Notes under the pieces: generated by a model
Told to the model about the DNA's origin: nothing
What the model saw: only the letters and a program-made list of their open reading frames with translations
The model's database searches: none
Part shown: piece by piece, positions 24,435 through 33,926 of the stretch
Layout: every line of letters starts with the position of its first letter
Position numbering within the stretch: position 1 is the stretch's first letter
Program-made: the position numbers and the translations under genes
Origin: Actinomycetota bacterium
GTDB lineage: Bacteria > Actinomycetota > Thermoleophilia > Miltoncostaeales > Miltoncostaeaceae
Direction: 5' to 3'
Assembly: GCA_963169235.1 (NCBI GenBank)
Contig: CAUJCX010000059.1
Location: 1-64,000 of the forward strand
Length of the DNA stretch: 64,000 bases

Positions 24435-25037
24435 GTGCGTGGCGTGACGGCGATGGCATGCGGGGCGGCGCTGGCGTGCGGGGCGGCGGTGGCGGCCCCG
24501 GCGGCGGAAGGCCTCACGGTGACCGGGCGGGTGACGGCGGTCGCCGACGGCGACACGCTCACCGTGGCCGCGGGTGAGCGGCGCGTGCGCGTGCGGCTGG
24601 TCGGCGTGGACGCCCCCGAGATCTACGGCGACGTGCCGCAGTGCGGCGGGTGGGAGGCCACCGACCGGGCCCGCCGCCTGGTGCCGCGCGGCGCGACGGT
24701 GAGGGTGGTCACCGACCCGACGCAGCGCCGGTTCGACCGGTGGGGACGCCTACTGGGCTACGTCTTCGTGCCCGGCGCCCGCGGTGCCCGTGGGTCGGTG
24801 AACTACCGCCTCATCCGCGAGGGGCTTGCCCGGGTCGACACCAAGGGGTGGACGCCGTTCGCGTACCGCCGCATCTACGTGGCGGGACAGCAGGCCGCGG
24901 TGGCCGAGGGCCGGGGGCTGTGGGGGCCGCCGTGCCGCGAACGTCCCGCGGCGGCTCAGGCCTCCCGCGCCGCCACGCCCAGCTCGGCGACGATGCGGTC
25001 GATCTCCTCGGGGGGCTGGGGCCGCACGATGTGGTAG
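24435..25037 (+). CDS. Secreted thermonuclease-like (SNase) protein
   Basis: 200 residues from a GTG lying 7 nt after a TAGGGT -10 box (leaderless). A short signal peptide (to about AAPAAEG) precedes an SNase domain: VADGDTLTV, VRVRLVGVDAPE with the metal and transition-state residues Asp/Arg/Asp/Glu, and QRRFDRWGRLLGYVFV with the second catalytic arginine. It should degrade extracellular DNA or RNA. The last 27 codons run into the opposing gene (ending 24956), so the real C-terminus may be shorter or the genes overlap tail to tail. Confidence 0.85.
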   Translation: MRGVTAMACGAALACGAAVAAPAAEGLTVTGRVTAVADGDTLTVAAGERRVRVRLVGVDAPEIYGDVPQCGGWEATDRARRLVPRGATVRVVTDPTQRRFDRWGRLLGYVFVPGARGARGSVNYRLIREGLARVDTKGWTPFAYRRIYVAGQQAAVAEGRGLWGPPCRERPAAAQASRAATPSSATMRSISSGGWGRTMW

Positions 25038-27586
25038 CCCTGCACCAGGCCGCAGTTGAGCTGCGCCAGCACCTCCAGCTGCTCCTGCGTCTCGACGCCC
25101 TCCGCGACGGTGTCGAGTCCCAGCGACTGGGCCAGCATCAGCACGCTGTGGGTCAGCGACGAGTCGGTGGCCTGGTCCAGCTCGGCGATGAACGCCCGGT
25201 CGATCTTCACGCACGTGACGGGCATGCGGTGCAGGTAGGCCAGCGAGCTGTAGCCGGTGCCGAAGTCGTCGATGGCCAGGCCCACGCCGGTGGCCCGCAG
25301 CTGCTGCAGCGCGTCGCGGCACTGGGCCGACTCGGCCAGCACCGACTCGGTGATCTCGAGCACCAGCAGCGCCGGGTCGAGGTCGTGGGCGTGCAGGGTG
25401 CGCACCACGTCACCCACGAACGACGGGTGCCGCAGCTGCACGGCCGACACGTTGACGTTCATCGACAGAGGCTGCGGCGAGCGCTCGTTCCAGACGGCGG
25501 TCTGGCGGCACGCCTCGTCCAGCACCCAGCGCCCGATGTCGACGATTAGCCCGCTCTCCTCGGCGTTGGGGATGATCTCGGCGGGGCTGATGGCGCCCAG
25601 CTGCGGGTGCTGCCAGCGGATGAGGGCCTCGAAGCCGCGCAGGTGCCCCAGCGTGGCGTCCTTGATGGGCTGGTACACCAGCGAGAACTGGCGCTCGCGC
25701 AGCGCCTGCGGCAGCGCCACCTTCAGGTCGAGGCGCCGGTGGGCGACGTCCAAGAGGCGGTCGTCGAACACCGACACGCGGTTCTTGCCGGCCCGCTTCG
25801 CCTCGTACATGGCGATGTCGGCGTCGCGCAGCAGGCTCTCGACCGTCGATCCGGGGCCCACGAACGCGATGCCGACGCTGGCCTGCGGCGCGATGGCCAC
25901 GTCCATGATGCTGATGGGCTCGCGCAGCCGCTCGAGCGTGCGCTCGGCCTGCACGACAGCCGACTCGTGATCGGCCAGGTCCTCCAGCAGCAGCGCGAAC
26001 TCGTCGCCGCCCAGGCGGGCCACCGAGTCGCCCCGCCGCACGCAGGCGCGCAGGCGGTCGGCGATCTCGCTCAGCAGCTCGTCGCCGGCCCCGTGCCCGA
26101 TGCCGTCGTTGACCGACTTGAAGTCGTCGATGTCGATGAACACCACCGCGGTGGCCGGCTGGCCCTTGCGCGCCCAGCCGTCGATGGCGTGCTGCACGCG
26201 GTCGTTGAACAGCGCCCGGTTGGGCAGGTCGGTGAGGTCGTCGTGGAACGCCCGCCGCGACAGCTCGTCCTCCATCGCGCGCCGGTGCGTCACGTCGCGC
26301 AGCGTCACCACCAGCGCGCCCACCGACGGGTGGTCGGTGAGGTTGGCCACCGTGCCCTCGAGGAAGCGGGGGTTGCCGGCGGAGTCCGGGGCGTAGGCCT
26401 CCAGCGGCACCACGGCGTCGCCGTCGGCCAGGGCGTTGGCGTAGACCCGCTGCACGTCGGCGCGGCTCGCCTCCGCCACCAGATCGCTGACCCGCTGCCC
26501 CATGAGTTCCTCGGGATCCGCCTCCCACAGCGCGCCCGCGGCCGGGCTGGCGAACGCGACGCGGTCGTGGGCGTCGGTCAGCATGATGGCGTCGCTCGAG
26601 TGGTTGATCACGGCGGCCAGCCGTTCCTCACCGTGGCGCAGCGCCACGCGGCGGGCCTGGCCCATGAGGCCCCACAGGCGCACGCCCACCAGGCCGATGC
26701 ACAGCGCGGTGGCCGTCAGCGTCACGGCGAAGCGCCCGTCGCTCAGCAGGTCGTGGGCGCCCACCTCCAGGGCCAGCGACGCCACGACGGCCACGCATCC
26801 GGCCAGCACGACGGCGATGCGTCCGCGCTCCAGGCCGAACGTCTCCGGCACCGGACGCGGGTGTGCGGTCGCCCCCGGCATCAGCGGCGATCCCGCGGCG
26901 ATCACCAGGCCCCACAGCCACACGACGTCCGACACGGCGCCGCGGGCGTAGCCGCTGTGCAGGTCGATCCACGCGAAGCCGACGGCCGACGTGATCATCA
27001 GCGCGACGCCGATGGTGAACGTGATGCTCGCCGCGGTGCGAGCCCCGCGGTACAGCACCATCCGCAGCAGCACGATGCCCATCAGCAGGGCCACCGCGGG
27101 GTAGGCGACGGTGAACGCCAGCGGCAGGAACTCGCCCCGCTGCATGTTCAGCACGGGGTCGATCAGCTGCACCCACAGCAGGACGGCGGGAGCCAGGGCC
27201 ACGACGCCCACGTCGATCCACGACGTGCGGCCGCCGCCGTCGCCTCCGCCGCGCACCAGCAACACCGTGGTGAGCGCCAGCGGCAGGTAGGCCACCAGGC
27301 CCACGGCGCTGGCCACGACGGGGAAGTGGCTGTTCCACGTGAGCCAGAACAGCAGCTGCGAGGCGGCGAACAGCGCCATCGCCACGACCAGGGAGAGCCA
27401 CGGGGCGCGGCGGGTGTGCCACGCGCGATGAAGGCCCGCCGACGCGGTGATGAGGGCCACGATCACGGGAACGTTGTACGCCACCCCCGCGACGAGCGTG
27501 CTCTCGGGCATCACCAGAAACGGCACGGACGCGGCGAACGCCGCAGCCACAAGCAGCATCCAGCCGCGCGGTAGACGAGGCTCCAT
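24956..27586 (-). CDS. Membrane GGDEF-EAL protein (c-di-GMP cyclase/phosphodiesterase)
   Basis: 876 residues. Residues 1-310 hold about nine hydrophobic helices, a membrane sensor of MASE-like type. Then a PAS domain (IMLTDAHDRVAFASPAAG), a GGDEF domain with RLGGDEF and an upstream RRGD matching the RxxD inhibitory site, and an EAL domain with its key residues (FEALIRW, NVNVSA, EITES, DDFGTGYSS, VKID, EGVETQ). Both activities may be present. The Shine-Dalgarno AGGAGG lies only 1 nt before the ATG at 27586, which is odd; the ATG at 27559 is an alternative start. Confidence 0.87.
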   Translation of the reverse strand: MEPRLPRGWMLLVAAAFAASVPFLVMPESTLVAGVAYNVPVIVALITASAGLHRAWHTRRAPWLSLVVAMALFAASQLLFWLTWNSHFPVVASAVGLVAYLPLALTTVLLVRGGGDGGGRTSWIDVGVVALAPAVLLWVQLIDPVLNMQRGEFLPLAFTVAYPAVALLMGIVLLRMVLYRGARTAASITFTIGVALMITSAVGFAWIDLHSGYARGAVSDVVWLWGLVIAAGSPLMPGATAHPRPVPETFGLERGRIAVVLAGCVAVVASLALEVGAHDLLSDGRFAVTLTATALCIGLVGVRLWGLMGQARRVALRHGEERLAAVINHSSDAIMLTDAHDRVAFASPAAGALWEADPEELMGQRVSDLVAEASRADVQRVYANALADGDAVVPLEAYAPDSAGNPRFLEGTVANLTDHPSVGALVVTLRDVTHRRAMEDELSRRAFHDDLTDLPNRALFNDRVQHAIDGWARKGQPATAVVFIDIDDFKSVNDGIGHGAGDELLSEIADRLRACVRRGDSVARLGGDEFALLLEDLADHESAVVQAERTLERLREPISIMDVAIAPQASVGIAFVGPGSTVESLLRDADIAMYEAKRAGKNRVSVFDDRLLDVAHRRLDLKVALPQALRERQFSLVYQPIKDATLGHLRGFEALIRWQHPQLGAISPAEIIPNAEESGLIVDIGRWVLDEACRQTAVWNERSPQPLSMNVNVSAVQLRHPSFVGDVVRTLHAHDLDPALLVLEITESVLAESAQCRDALQQLRATGVGLAIDDFGTGYSSLAYLHRMPVTCVKIDRAFIAELDQATDSSLTHSVLMLAQSLGLDTVAEGVETQEQLEVLAQLNCGLVQGYHIVRPQPPEEIDRIVAELGVAAREA

Positions 27587-27666
27587 ACCTCCTCAATCGA
27601 CAGAAACGGGCCCAGCATGAGGGGCCGGGCGCGCGGTGCGACTGCGCTTCGCGGCGGTTTTCGCCT

Positions 27667-28668
27667 CTAGTCGATACCCGCGCGCACCTGCACCGGCACG
27701 TGGTGGGCGACGGCGAGCGCGTTGAGGTCTCCGCGCCGCAACGCTTCGGCGACCGTCTCGTCGTCCACGCCCGCGTCGCGCAAGCGCTGCGCCAAGCCGT
27801 TCTCGTGGGCGTAGCGGAAGAACAGCCACGCCGCGGCGGTGATGGTCAGCAGGCAGTGCATCGCCACCATGGCGGTGCCCGCGTTGGCCTGATCCTCCAG
27901 CGGGTCGAGGCCCCACACGCGGGCGGCGTTCGCGTGCGATGCGTAGAACGCGGTGCCCGAGAACCAGTAGATGTTGGCGATGATGACGCCGACGAACCAC
28001 ACCACCGACAGGTAGACGACCTTCGCGGGGGTCCCGAACCAGCGGGGCACCTCGACGCCGCGCTCCACGATGGGCAGCCACAGCACGACGCCCAGCACGA
28101 AGAACCCCAGCTGCTGAAGCACCCACAGGGTCTCGTGCTCGAGCACGACGTGGTGCACCGGGGCGTACAGCCACAGCGCCATCGTCGCGGTCCACAGGGC
28201 CAGCGCCACGCCCGGGTTGCCGAGGACCTGCACCCATCGGTACGGCGGCGGCGTCTGCCCGGGGACGCGACGCGGCCACGCCAGCAGCACCCCGACGGGC
28301 GCGAACCCGCCGATGAGCGTGTGCTGGACCATGTGCGCCCACAGGATGCCGCCCTGCGCCAGCCCGGCGAGCGGCGAGCACACGGCCAGCAGCAGGATCG
28401 CGAGGGCGCCCGCCAGCCACCACCGCTGAGCGGTGCCGAAAAGGCCGCGCTGGTGGGCGTACCAGGCGACGAACGCGCCGCCCGCGAGGATGGTGATGAC
28501 CTCCACCGGGGGCACGGCCCACAGGGTCCACCAGCGTCCGGGGGCGGTGGTGAGCGACCCCACGCCGCCGGTGTACGACGTGAACCGCCCCCCGGTGAGG
28601 GCCGTCAGGGCCAGCACCAGCGAGACGCAGGCGGCGAGGCCGAGATATGCCAGCGGACGGCGGGTCAT
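27667..28668 (-). CDS. CtaG-type cytochrome c oxidase assembly protein
   Basis: 333 residues from the ATG at 28668, with about eight hydrophobic helices. Segments such as WAHMVQHTLIGGFAPVGVLLA, APVHHVVLEHETLWVLQQ and DPLEDQANAGTAMVAMHC carry the histidines typical of caa3_CtaG, a membrane protein needed to load copper in caa3 oxidase. It is divergent from the DMT transporter at 28755. No oxidase subunits are in this window. Confidence 0.8.
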   Translation of the reverse strand: MTRRPLAYLGLAACVSLVLALTALTGGRFTSYTGGVGSLTTAPGRWWTLWAVPPVEVITILAGGAFVAWYAHQRGLFGTAQRWWLAGALAILLLAVCSPLAGLAQGGILWAHMVQHTLIGGFAPVGVLLAWPRRVPGQTPPPYRWVQVLGNPGVALALWTATMALWLYAPVHHVVLEHETLWVLQQLGFFVLGVVLWLPIVERGVEVPRWFGTPAKVVYLSVVWFVGVIIANIYWFSGTAFYASHANAARVWGLDPLEDQANAGTAMVAMHCLLTITAAAWLFFRYAHENGLAQRLRDAGVDDETVAEALRRGDLNALAVAHHVPVQVRAGID

Positions 28669-28754
28669 GGGCACCCATGTTCTCACCGCCCGGCCCCCAC
28701 GGCCCAGGGGCGGGTGTCCCGCGTCGCACCGGCCAGCCGCTAGGGTGCCGAGCC

Positions 28755-29678
28755 GTGTCGCCAACCGTCGGACTGGGGCTCGCGTTCGCGCTCGCCTGCG
28801 CGATCGTCATGCTCGCGGGCTTCCTGCTGAAGGAACGCGGGGCGCGCTCGTCGCCGCCCGTGGTGCTCAGGAGCCCCGTGCGCTCGACGCTCGCCCTGTT
28901 CCGCAATCCCTGGTGGACGGCGGGCTTCCTGGTGGCGGGCGCCGGCTGGGTCTTCCACGTGGCCGCGCTGGCGCTGGCCCCCATCAGCCTCGTGCAGGTG
29001 ACGATCGCCGCGGGGCTCGTGCTGTTGACGCCGCTGGCGGACCGCGTGTTCGACCACGACGTGGCGCGGCGCGAGTGGATCGGCGTGGCGCTCACCGCCG
29101 TCGGGCTGGTGCTGGTGGCCGTCACGCTCGGCGCCGGGGCCGAGCACGCCCATGCCGAGTACTCCGGGCGCACGCTGGCGCTCTACGTCGGCGTGCTCGC
29201 GGCCGTGGGCGTCGTGGCCGCGTTGGTGGCGATGGGACGGGGGCTCTGGGCGGGTCCGCTCCTGGGCCTGTCGTGCGGGCTCCTGTGGGGCGGCAGCGAC
29301 GTGACCATCAAGGCCGCGTCGGCGCTGCTGGGCGACCGGGGAGTGGGCGTCGTCGCGACTCCCCAGGTGGCGGCCATCGCGGCGCTATCGGCCGTCGGCT
29401 TCGTGGTGGGGGCGCGGTCGCTGCAACTCGGGCCCGCGGTGGCGGTGATCGCGATCACGACGGCGGCGACCAACATCGTGACGATCGCGTCCGGGGCCAT
29501 CGTTTTCGGCGAGACGATGCCGTCCCACCCTGTGGCCCTCGCCGGGCGCGTGCTCGGGCTGGTGCTCGTGGTCGCCGGGGCGGTGATGACGCCCGGGCCC
29601 GGAGCCCACGACGCGGACGACGCCCCGGCGCTCTCCACGGGTGACCAGAGCCTCGTGCCGGACGGCGAGTCGTCCTGA
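28755..29678 (+). CDS. EamA/DMT-superfamily transporter
   Basis: 307 residues, with about nine to ten hydrophobic helices in two related halves, as in EamA/DMT proteins. The gene starts with a GTG eight nt after TAGGGT (nearly leaderless). Substrate unknown; the family exports metabolites or drugs. The charged tail (HDADDAPALSTGDQSL) is unremarkable. Confidence 0.75.
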   Translation: MSPTVGLGLAFALACAIVMLAGFLLKERGARSSPPVVLRSPVRSTLALFRNPWWTAGFLVAGAGWVFHVAALALAPISLVQVTIAAGLVLLTPLADRVFDHDVARREWIGVALTAVGLVLVAVTLGAGAEHAHAEYSGRTLALYVGVLAAVGVVAALVAMGRGLWAGPLLGLSCGLLWGGSDVTIKAASALLGDRGVGVVATPQVAAIAALSAVGFVVGARSLQLGPAVAVIAITTAATNIVTIASGAIVFGETMPSHPVALAGRVLGLVLVVAGAVMTPGPGAHDADDAPALSTGDQSLVPDGESS

Positions 29679-29762
29679 TCCGAGGGGCTTCGGGGTGTCA
29701 GCCGTCCCGGCGTGCGCCGCACCCGGGGCCCGCGAGGGCCGGGCCGGTATCCTTCCCGACCG

Positions 29763-31235
29763 ATGGCACCTCCCCAGCGACGCAACATCACCACCCCCGC
29801 CCGCGTACGGTTCGCCCCCAGCCCCACGGGCCTGCTGCACGTCGGCGGCGCCCGCACCGCGCTGTTCAACTGGCTCGTGGCCCGCAACACCGGCGGCACG
29901 TTCGTGCTGCGGCTCGAGGACACCGACCGCGAGCGGTCCACGTCCGAGAGCGAACAGCAGATCTACCGCGCCATGGAGTGGCTGGGCCTCGACTGGGACG
30001 AGGGCCCGTACCGCCAGAGTGAGCGCGGAGAGGTGTACGACGAGGCGGTCGCCGCGCTGCGCGCCGCCGGTGCCGTGTACGCGTCGTGGGAGACCGAGGA
30101 GGAGATGGACGCGCAGCGGGCCGCGGCCCGCGCCGACAAGCGGGCCCCGGTGGTGCGCGGCCGGCGCGACTGGTCCGACGAGGACGTCGCCCGGTTCGAG
30201 GCGGAGGGGCGGCGCCCCGTGTGGCGCTTCGCCGTCGACCCGGAGGGCCGCACGGTCATCGACGACTACGTGCGCGGCGAGGTGACGTTCGAGCACTCCG
30301 CCATCGAGGACTTCGTCGTGGCCCGGTCGGACCTGACCCCCACGTACAACCTGGCCGCCGCCGTCGACGACCACGCCATGGGCATCACGCACGCGCTGCG
30401 CGGCGAGGACCACCTGTCCAACACGCCCAAGCAGATGATGGTGATCCGTGCGCTGGGGGGCACCCCGCCCGAGTACGCCCACATCCCGCTCATCCTGGGA
30501 CCCGACAAGAAGCGCCTGTCCAAGCGGCACGGCGCGGCGTCGGTGGAGGAGCTGCGCGACGCCGGCTACGTCCGCGACGCCGTCGTCAACGCGCTGGCGC
30601 TGCTGGGCTGGAGCTACGACGACAAGACCACCCGCTTCACCGTCGAGGAGCTGATCGAGAAGTTCTCGGTGGGCCGCATCAGCCGCAGCCCCGCGGTGTT
30701 CGACCTCAAGAAGCTCGACCACATCAACGGCCGCGTGCTGCGCACGCTGAACGACCAGCAGTTCGCCGACGCGCTGGTCGAGTGGCTGCGCCGCGACGGC
30801 TTCTTCACGCGCCACGGTGACGAGGCCGAGGACCTGGTGCGCCGCAGCGTCCCCGCCGTCAAGCGCAAGATGACGCGCCTCAACGAGTACGAGACGCTGG
30901 CCGGGTGGCTGTTCACCGACCTCCAGATGGACCCCGAGGCGTGGCAGGGCATCGAGGCCGACGTGAAGCTGTCGCTTCAGTGCGTCGGCACGGGCCTGGG
31001 CCGCCTGGAGGCCCTGCCCGAGTGGACGCAGCCCGAGATCAAGCACGCGCTTCAGGACCAGCTGCACATCCTCGGCTCGAACGCGCGCGAGTTCCTCGAG
31101 CCGCTGCGCATCTCGCTGACGGGGTCCACTATCTCGACGGGCATCTACGAGAGCCTCGACCTGATGGGCCGCGAGGAGTCGCTGCGGCGCCTGCGCCTGG
31201 CCCTCTCGCGGCTGGCCGAGCTCTGGGACCCGTGA
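29763..31235 (+). CDS. gltX: Glutamyl-tRNA synthetase
   Basis: 490 residues from the ATG at 29763, 9 nt after a TATCCT -10 box. It charges tRNA-Glu, and possibly tRNA-Gln if an amidotransferase is present. The HIGH motif is in RFAPSPTGLLHVGGARTALF, the KMSKS motif is KKRLSKRHGA, and the C-terminal anticodon-binding domain is complete. It lacks the four-Cys zinc cluster of the E. coli type, which is common in this group. The next gene overlaps by 4 nt. Confidence 0.95.
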   Translation: MAPPQRRNITTPARVRFAPSPTGLLHVGGARTALFNWLVARNTGGTFVLRLEDTDRERSTSESEQQIYRAMEWLGLDWDEGPYRQSERGEVYDEAVAALRAAGAVYASWETEEEMDAQRAAARADKRAPVVRGRRDWSDEDVARFEAEGRRPVWRFAVDPEGRTVIDDYVRGEVTFEHSAIEDFVVARSDLTPTYNLAAAVDDHAMGITHALRGEDHLSNTPKQMMVIRALGGTPPEYAHIPLILGPDKKRLSKRHGAASVEELRDAGYVRDAVVNALALLGWSYDDKTTRFTVEELIEKFSVGRISRSPAVFDLKKLDHINGRVLRTLNDQQFADALVEWLRRDGFFTRHGDEAEDLVRRSVPAVKRKMTRLNEYETLAGWLFTDLQMDPEAWQGIEADVKLSLQCVGTGLGRLEALPEWTQPEIKHALQDQLHILGSNAREFLEPLRISLTGSTISTGIYESLDLMGREESLRRLRLALSRLAELWDP

Positions 31236-31675
31236 GCCGCTGGTGGGCGCTGCCCACCGCGCGGCTGGTGCCGCTGGGTGGAGCGGTGGTGTTCGGCGTG
31301 TTCTTCATCGTGGCCGCGGTGCTGCGCTTCTCGGGCGTGGGCGACGACGTGACGGTGCGGGTGGCGGGCGGGATGGCGTATGCGTTCCTCGCGTTCGTGG
31401 CCGTGGCGCTGGTGATGTGGCGCTCGCGGTCGCGCCTGCGTGCGCGCCACGTGGCGACCGACGCCCTGACGGCCGAGCAGTCGCTGGTGGCCCAGGTGGG
31501 ATCGCCCGTCGCGGTGCGCGTGGCCGACGCGCCACCACCGCCGCGCGGCGAGCCCTGGCCGGTGGCGGCGCACGTCGCGGGCCCCTCGGGTGCGGCCGAC
31601 GTCATCGTCACGCTGCAGCGCGAGCGGGGCGACTGGGTGGTCGCCGGATGGCGCCAGGCGTCGCCGCCGTCCTGA
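31232..31675 (+). CDS. Small membrane protein, Coa1-like
   Basis: 147 residues from the GTG of a GTGA overlap with gltX. Two hydrophobic helices (about 11-30 and 42-62) are followed by a soluble domain ending in VIVTLQRERGDWVVAGWRQ, the shape of Coa1/Tim21-like domains in cytochrome oxidase assembly factors. The family call is tentative. Coupling to gltX suggests housekeeping expression. Confidence 0.55.
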   Translation: MSRWWALPTARLVPLGGAVVFGVFFIVAAVLRFSGVGDDVTVRVAGGMAYAFLAFVAVALVMWRSRSRLRARHVATDALTAEQSLVAQVGSPVAVRVADAPPPPRGEPWPVAAHVAGPSGAADVIVTLQRERGDWVVAGWRQASPPS

Positions 31676-31786
31676 GCGCATGAAACCCCTGCGTCCGGTA
31701 CGCGGACACAGCGGACCCCGCAGCCTGTCACACCCCCGTGTCACCACGTTTGTCGGCGTGGCGCGAGTGGCGCTACAGTCGTCGCC

Positions 31787-33475
31787 ATGACGACCTCCGC
31801 GGACGCCCCGGGCTCCGGAACAACGGGCTCCGATGCCCGCCCCGCGGGAGACCGTCTGGAGCCCGGCGTGGTGCTGGAGCACCTGGGCATCGCGGTGTTC
31901 GCCGTGGACGGCGCGTTGCAGCTGACTGCGATCAACCCCGAGATGCGCGCGCTGGTGGGGGCCGCCGCCGCCGCGCTGGCATCGCGCGAGGTGGCGCCGT
32001 TCACGTTCCTGTGGCCGGCCGACCGCATCCGGTGGACGGGGGCGCTGGCCAAGGCGGCCCAGGGCACGCCGTTGCGCATCACGGCCCGCGTGGCCGGTGC
32101 CACCGGCGACCCCATCACCGTCATCGCCGAGCTGCGGCCGGTTCCCGCCCCCGACGGCGACCCCGCGGGCGTGGTGGTGGGGCTGACCACGGGCCTCGAG
32201 TCGCCCCAGTCGGCCGGGGCCCAGCTGCTGGCCGGGGGCGCGTTGTCGGAGGACTCCCCCGACGCGATCCTGCGGTGGGACGCCGACAACCGCGTCGTCT
32301 ACATGAACCGGGCGGCCGAGCTCAACAGCGGGTTCACGCGCGAGGACATCCTGGGGGTCGACCTGCACGGCCTGCCGGCTCCCGAGGCGACGTACCAGGC
32401 CAGCGTGGAGCGGGCGCTGGCGACGGGCCTCGACCACGTCGACGAGTTCGAGTACCAGCCGATCACCGGCGAGACCATGTACGTGCGCACCCGCTACCTG
32501 CCCGAGACCGACGCCCACGGGCAGGTCTCCCACGTCATCACCATCACCCAGGACGTCACGCCGCAAAAGCAGGTGGAGCTCGAGCTGGCGCGGCTGGTAC
32601 TCATCAACACGCGCAGCGCCCAGCGCGAGGCGTCGTACCGCCGGGTGTCCGAGATCACGGCGTCCGGCGAGGGGCTGACCGCCGTGTGCGAGGCGGTGTG
32701 CCAGGAGGCCGTCAGCCTGCTGTCGGCGCTTCAGGCGTGGGTGACGGCGCACGAGCCGGACGGTCCGGGGCGCTTCGTCGGCGGTGCGCGCGACGGGGAC
32801 GCCGAGTCGGGAGGCACCCGCCACGATTGCGACATCGTCGTCGGCCCCGAGCTGTGGGGGGTGCTCAGCGTGGTGGTGCCGGGTGACCCGCCCGGCGACA
32901 TGGTGGACACCATGCGCACGCTGGCGCAGCTGGTGGCGACGGCATGCGTCAACGCGCGCATGATGGACGAGCTGGCCGAGATGGCCCGCACCGACTCCAT
33001 GACGGGGCTGGCCAACCGGCGCGCGTTCTTCGAGGCGCTCGACGGCGAGGTGGCCAAGGCCCGCCGCTACGGCGACGACCTGGCGGTGGCCATCGTCGAC
33101 CTCGATCACTTCAAGCGCGTCAACGACGAGTTCGGTCACGGCGTCGGCGACGACGTGCTGTGCGCGGCGAGCCGCAGGCTGGTCGAGGTGGTGCGTCGCG
33201 GAGAGCTGTTCGCCCGCATCGGCGGCGAGGAGTTCGCGTGGATCCTGCCGCGGGTCGACCTCGAGGACGCCATGGGGGTGCTGGAGCGCGCCCGTGCCGT
33301 GGTGTCGTCACCCCCCATCGAGCCCGTGGGCGTGATGACCATGTCGGCCGGCGTCGCCGTGCTGCGCGAGGGCGACTCGGTGAAGTCGCTCATCCGCCGC
33401 GCCGACGCAGCCCTGTACCGGGCGAAGTCCGGCGGGCGCGACCGGGTGGAGCCCCAGCAGGACGCCGACGGGTAG
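31787..33475 (+). CDS. PAS-GAF-GGDEF diguanylate cyclase
   Basis: 562 residues. A TACAGT -10 box 7 nt before the ATG indicates a leaderless mRNA. Two PAS modules (residues 15-140 and 145-265, the latter with ILRWDADNRVVYMNRAAELN), a GAF-like region (280-380) and a C-terminal GGDEF domain with DSMTGLANRRAFFEAL and RIGGEEFAW. The position of the inhibitory site reads RRGE instead of RxxD, so product inhibition may be weak. Soluble. It synthesises c-di-GMP in response to an unknown signal. Confidence 0.88.
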   Translation: MTTSADAPGSGTTGSDARPAGDRLEPGVVLEHLGIAVFAVDGALQLTAINPEMRALVGAAAAALASREVAPFTFLWPADRIRWTGALAKAAQGTPLRITARVAGATGDPITVIAELRPVPAPDGDPAGVVVGLTTGLESPQSAGAQLLAGGALSEDSPDAILRWDADNRVVYMNRAAELNSGFTREDILGVDLHGLPAPEATYQASVERALATGLDHVDEFEYQPITGETMYVRTRYLPETDAHGQVSHVITITQDVTPQKQVELELARLVLINTRSAQREASYRRVSEITASGEGLTAVCEAVCQEAVSLLSALQAWVTAHEPDGPGRFVGGARDGDAESGGTRHDCDIVVGPELWGVLSVVVPGDPPGDMVDTMRTLAQLVATACVNARMMDELAEMARTDSMTGLANRRAFFEALDGEVAKARRYGDDLAVAIVDLDHFKRVNDEFGHGVGDDVLCAASRRLVEVVRRGELFARIGGEEFAWILPRVDLEDAMGVLERARAVVSSPPIEPVGVMTMSAGVAVLREGDSVKSLIRRADAALYRAKSGGRDRVEPQQDADG

Positions 33476-33505
33476 GGGAGGGACCCCTGCTACCGTGTGC
33501 GGCCA

Positions 33506-33579
33506 CGGGACGTGGCGCAGCCTGGTAGCGCACCGGCTTTGGGTGCCGGGGGTCGCCGGTTCGAATCCGGCCGTCCCGA
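33506..33579 (+). tRNA. tRNA-Pro (anticodon TGG)
   Basis: 74 nt. Acceptor CGGGACG pairs with CGTCCCG; D-arm GCGCAGCCTGGTAGCGC; anticodon loop TTTGGGT gives TGG; T-arm GCCGGTTCGAATCCGGC; discriminator A. CCA is not encoded. It is followed by an unusual hairpin-rich region. Confidence 0.95.
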
Positions 33580-33628
33580 TCGTTCGCGCGGGGGGGCGGG
33601 GAAGGCTGCGACGTGCCCGGAAAGGGAA

Positions 33629-33805
33629 CGGGCGGCGTCGGGGTGCCCTCCCGACGCCGCCCCGCGGCCGCGACCGGGTGCCCTCCGGTCTGCGGCCGTT
33701 CAAGGCGCCGGGGGAATGTCCCGAACCCCGCGCCTCATGCTCTTGGTTATCGACGGCGGAGCCCCGGGCACACCCGCCTCTAGACGAATTGCCCAGGTGG
33801 GCTCC
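33629..33805 (+). ncRNA. Hairpin-rich region between tRNA-Pro and mscL, with two hairpins sharing one loop
   Basis: A 347-base gap with no protein gene. First hairpin: GGGCGGCGTCGGG (33630-33642) with CCCGACGCCGCCC (33650-33662), a 13-bp perfect stem. Second: GCGACCGG (33669-33677 region) with CCGGTCTGC (33685-33693). Both carry the same 11-base loop region GGGTGCCCTCC (33641-33651 and 33676-33686). A third long-range pairing is GGAGCCC (33758-33764) with GGGCTCC (33799-33805). The first hairpin could terminate tRNA-Pro; the repeated loop suggests a structured RNA. mscL has its own later promoter (TACGTT near 33868). Confidence 0.4.
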
Positions 33806-33926
33806 CCGGGCCGTAACCCGCGCTCGCCGTCGCCTGTCTACCGTCGTGACGCCATCCGGTCGGGTACGTTCCGCGGTCGGGGGGCAGTGCCCTTGAACAC
33901 CCACCAACCGAAAACGGGGGAACCGA

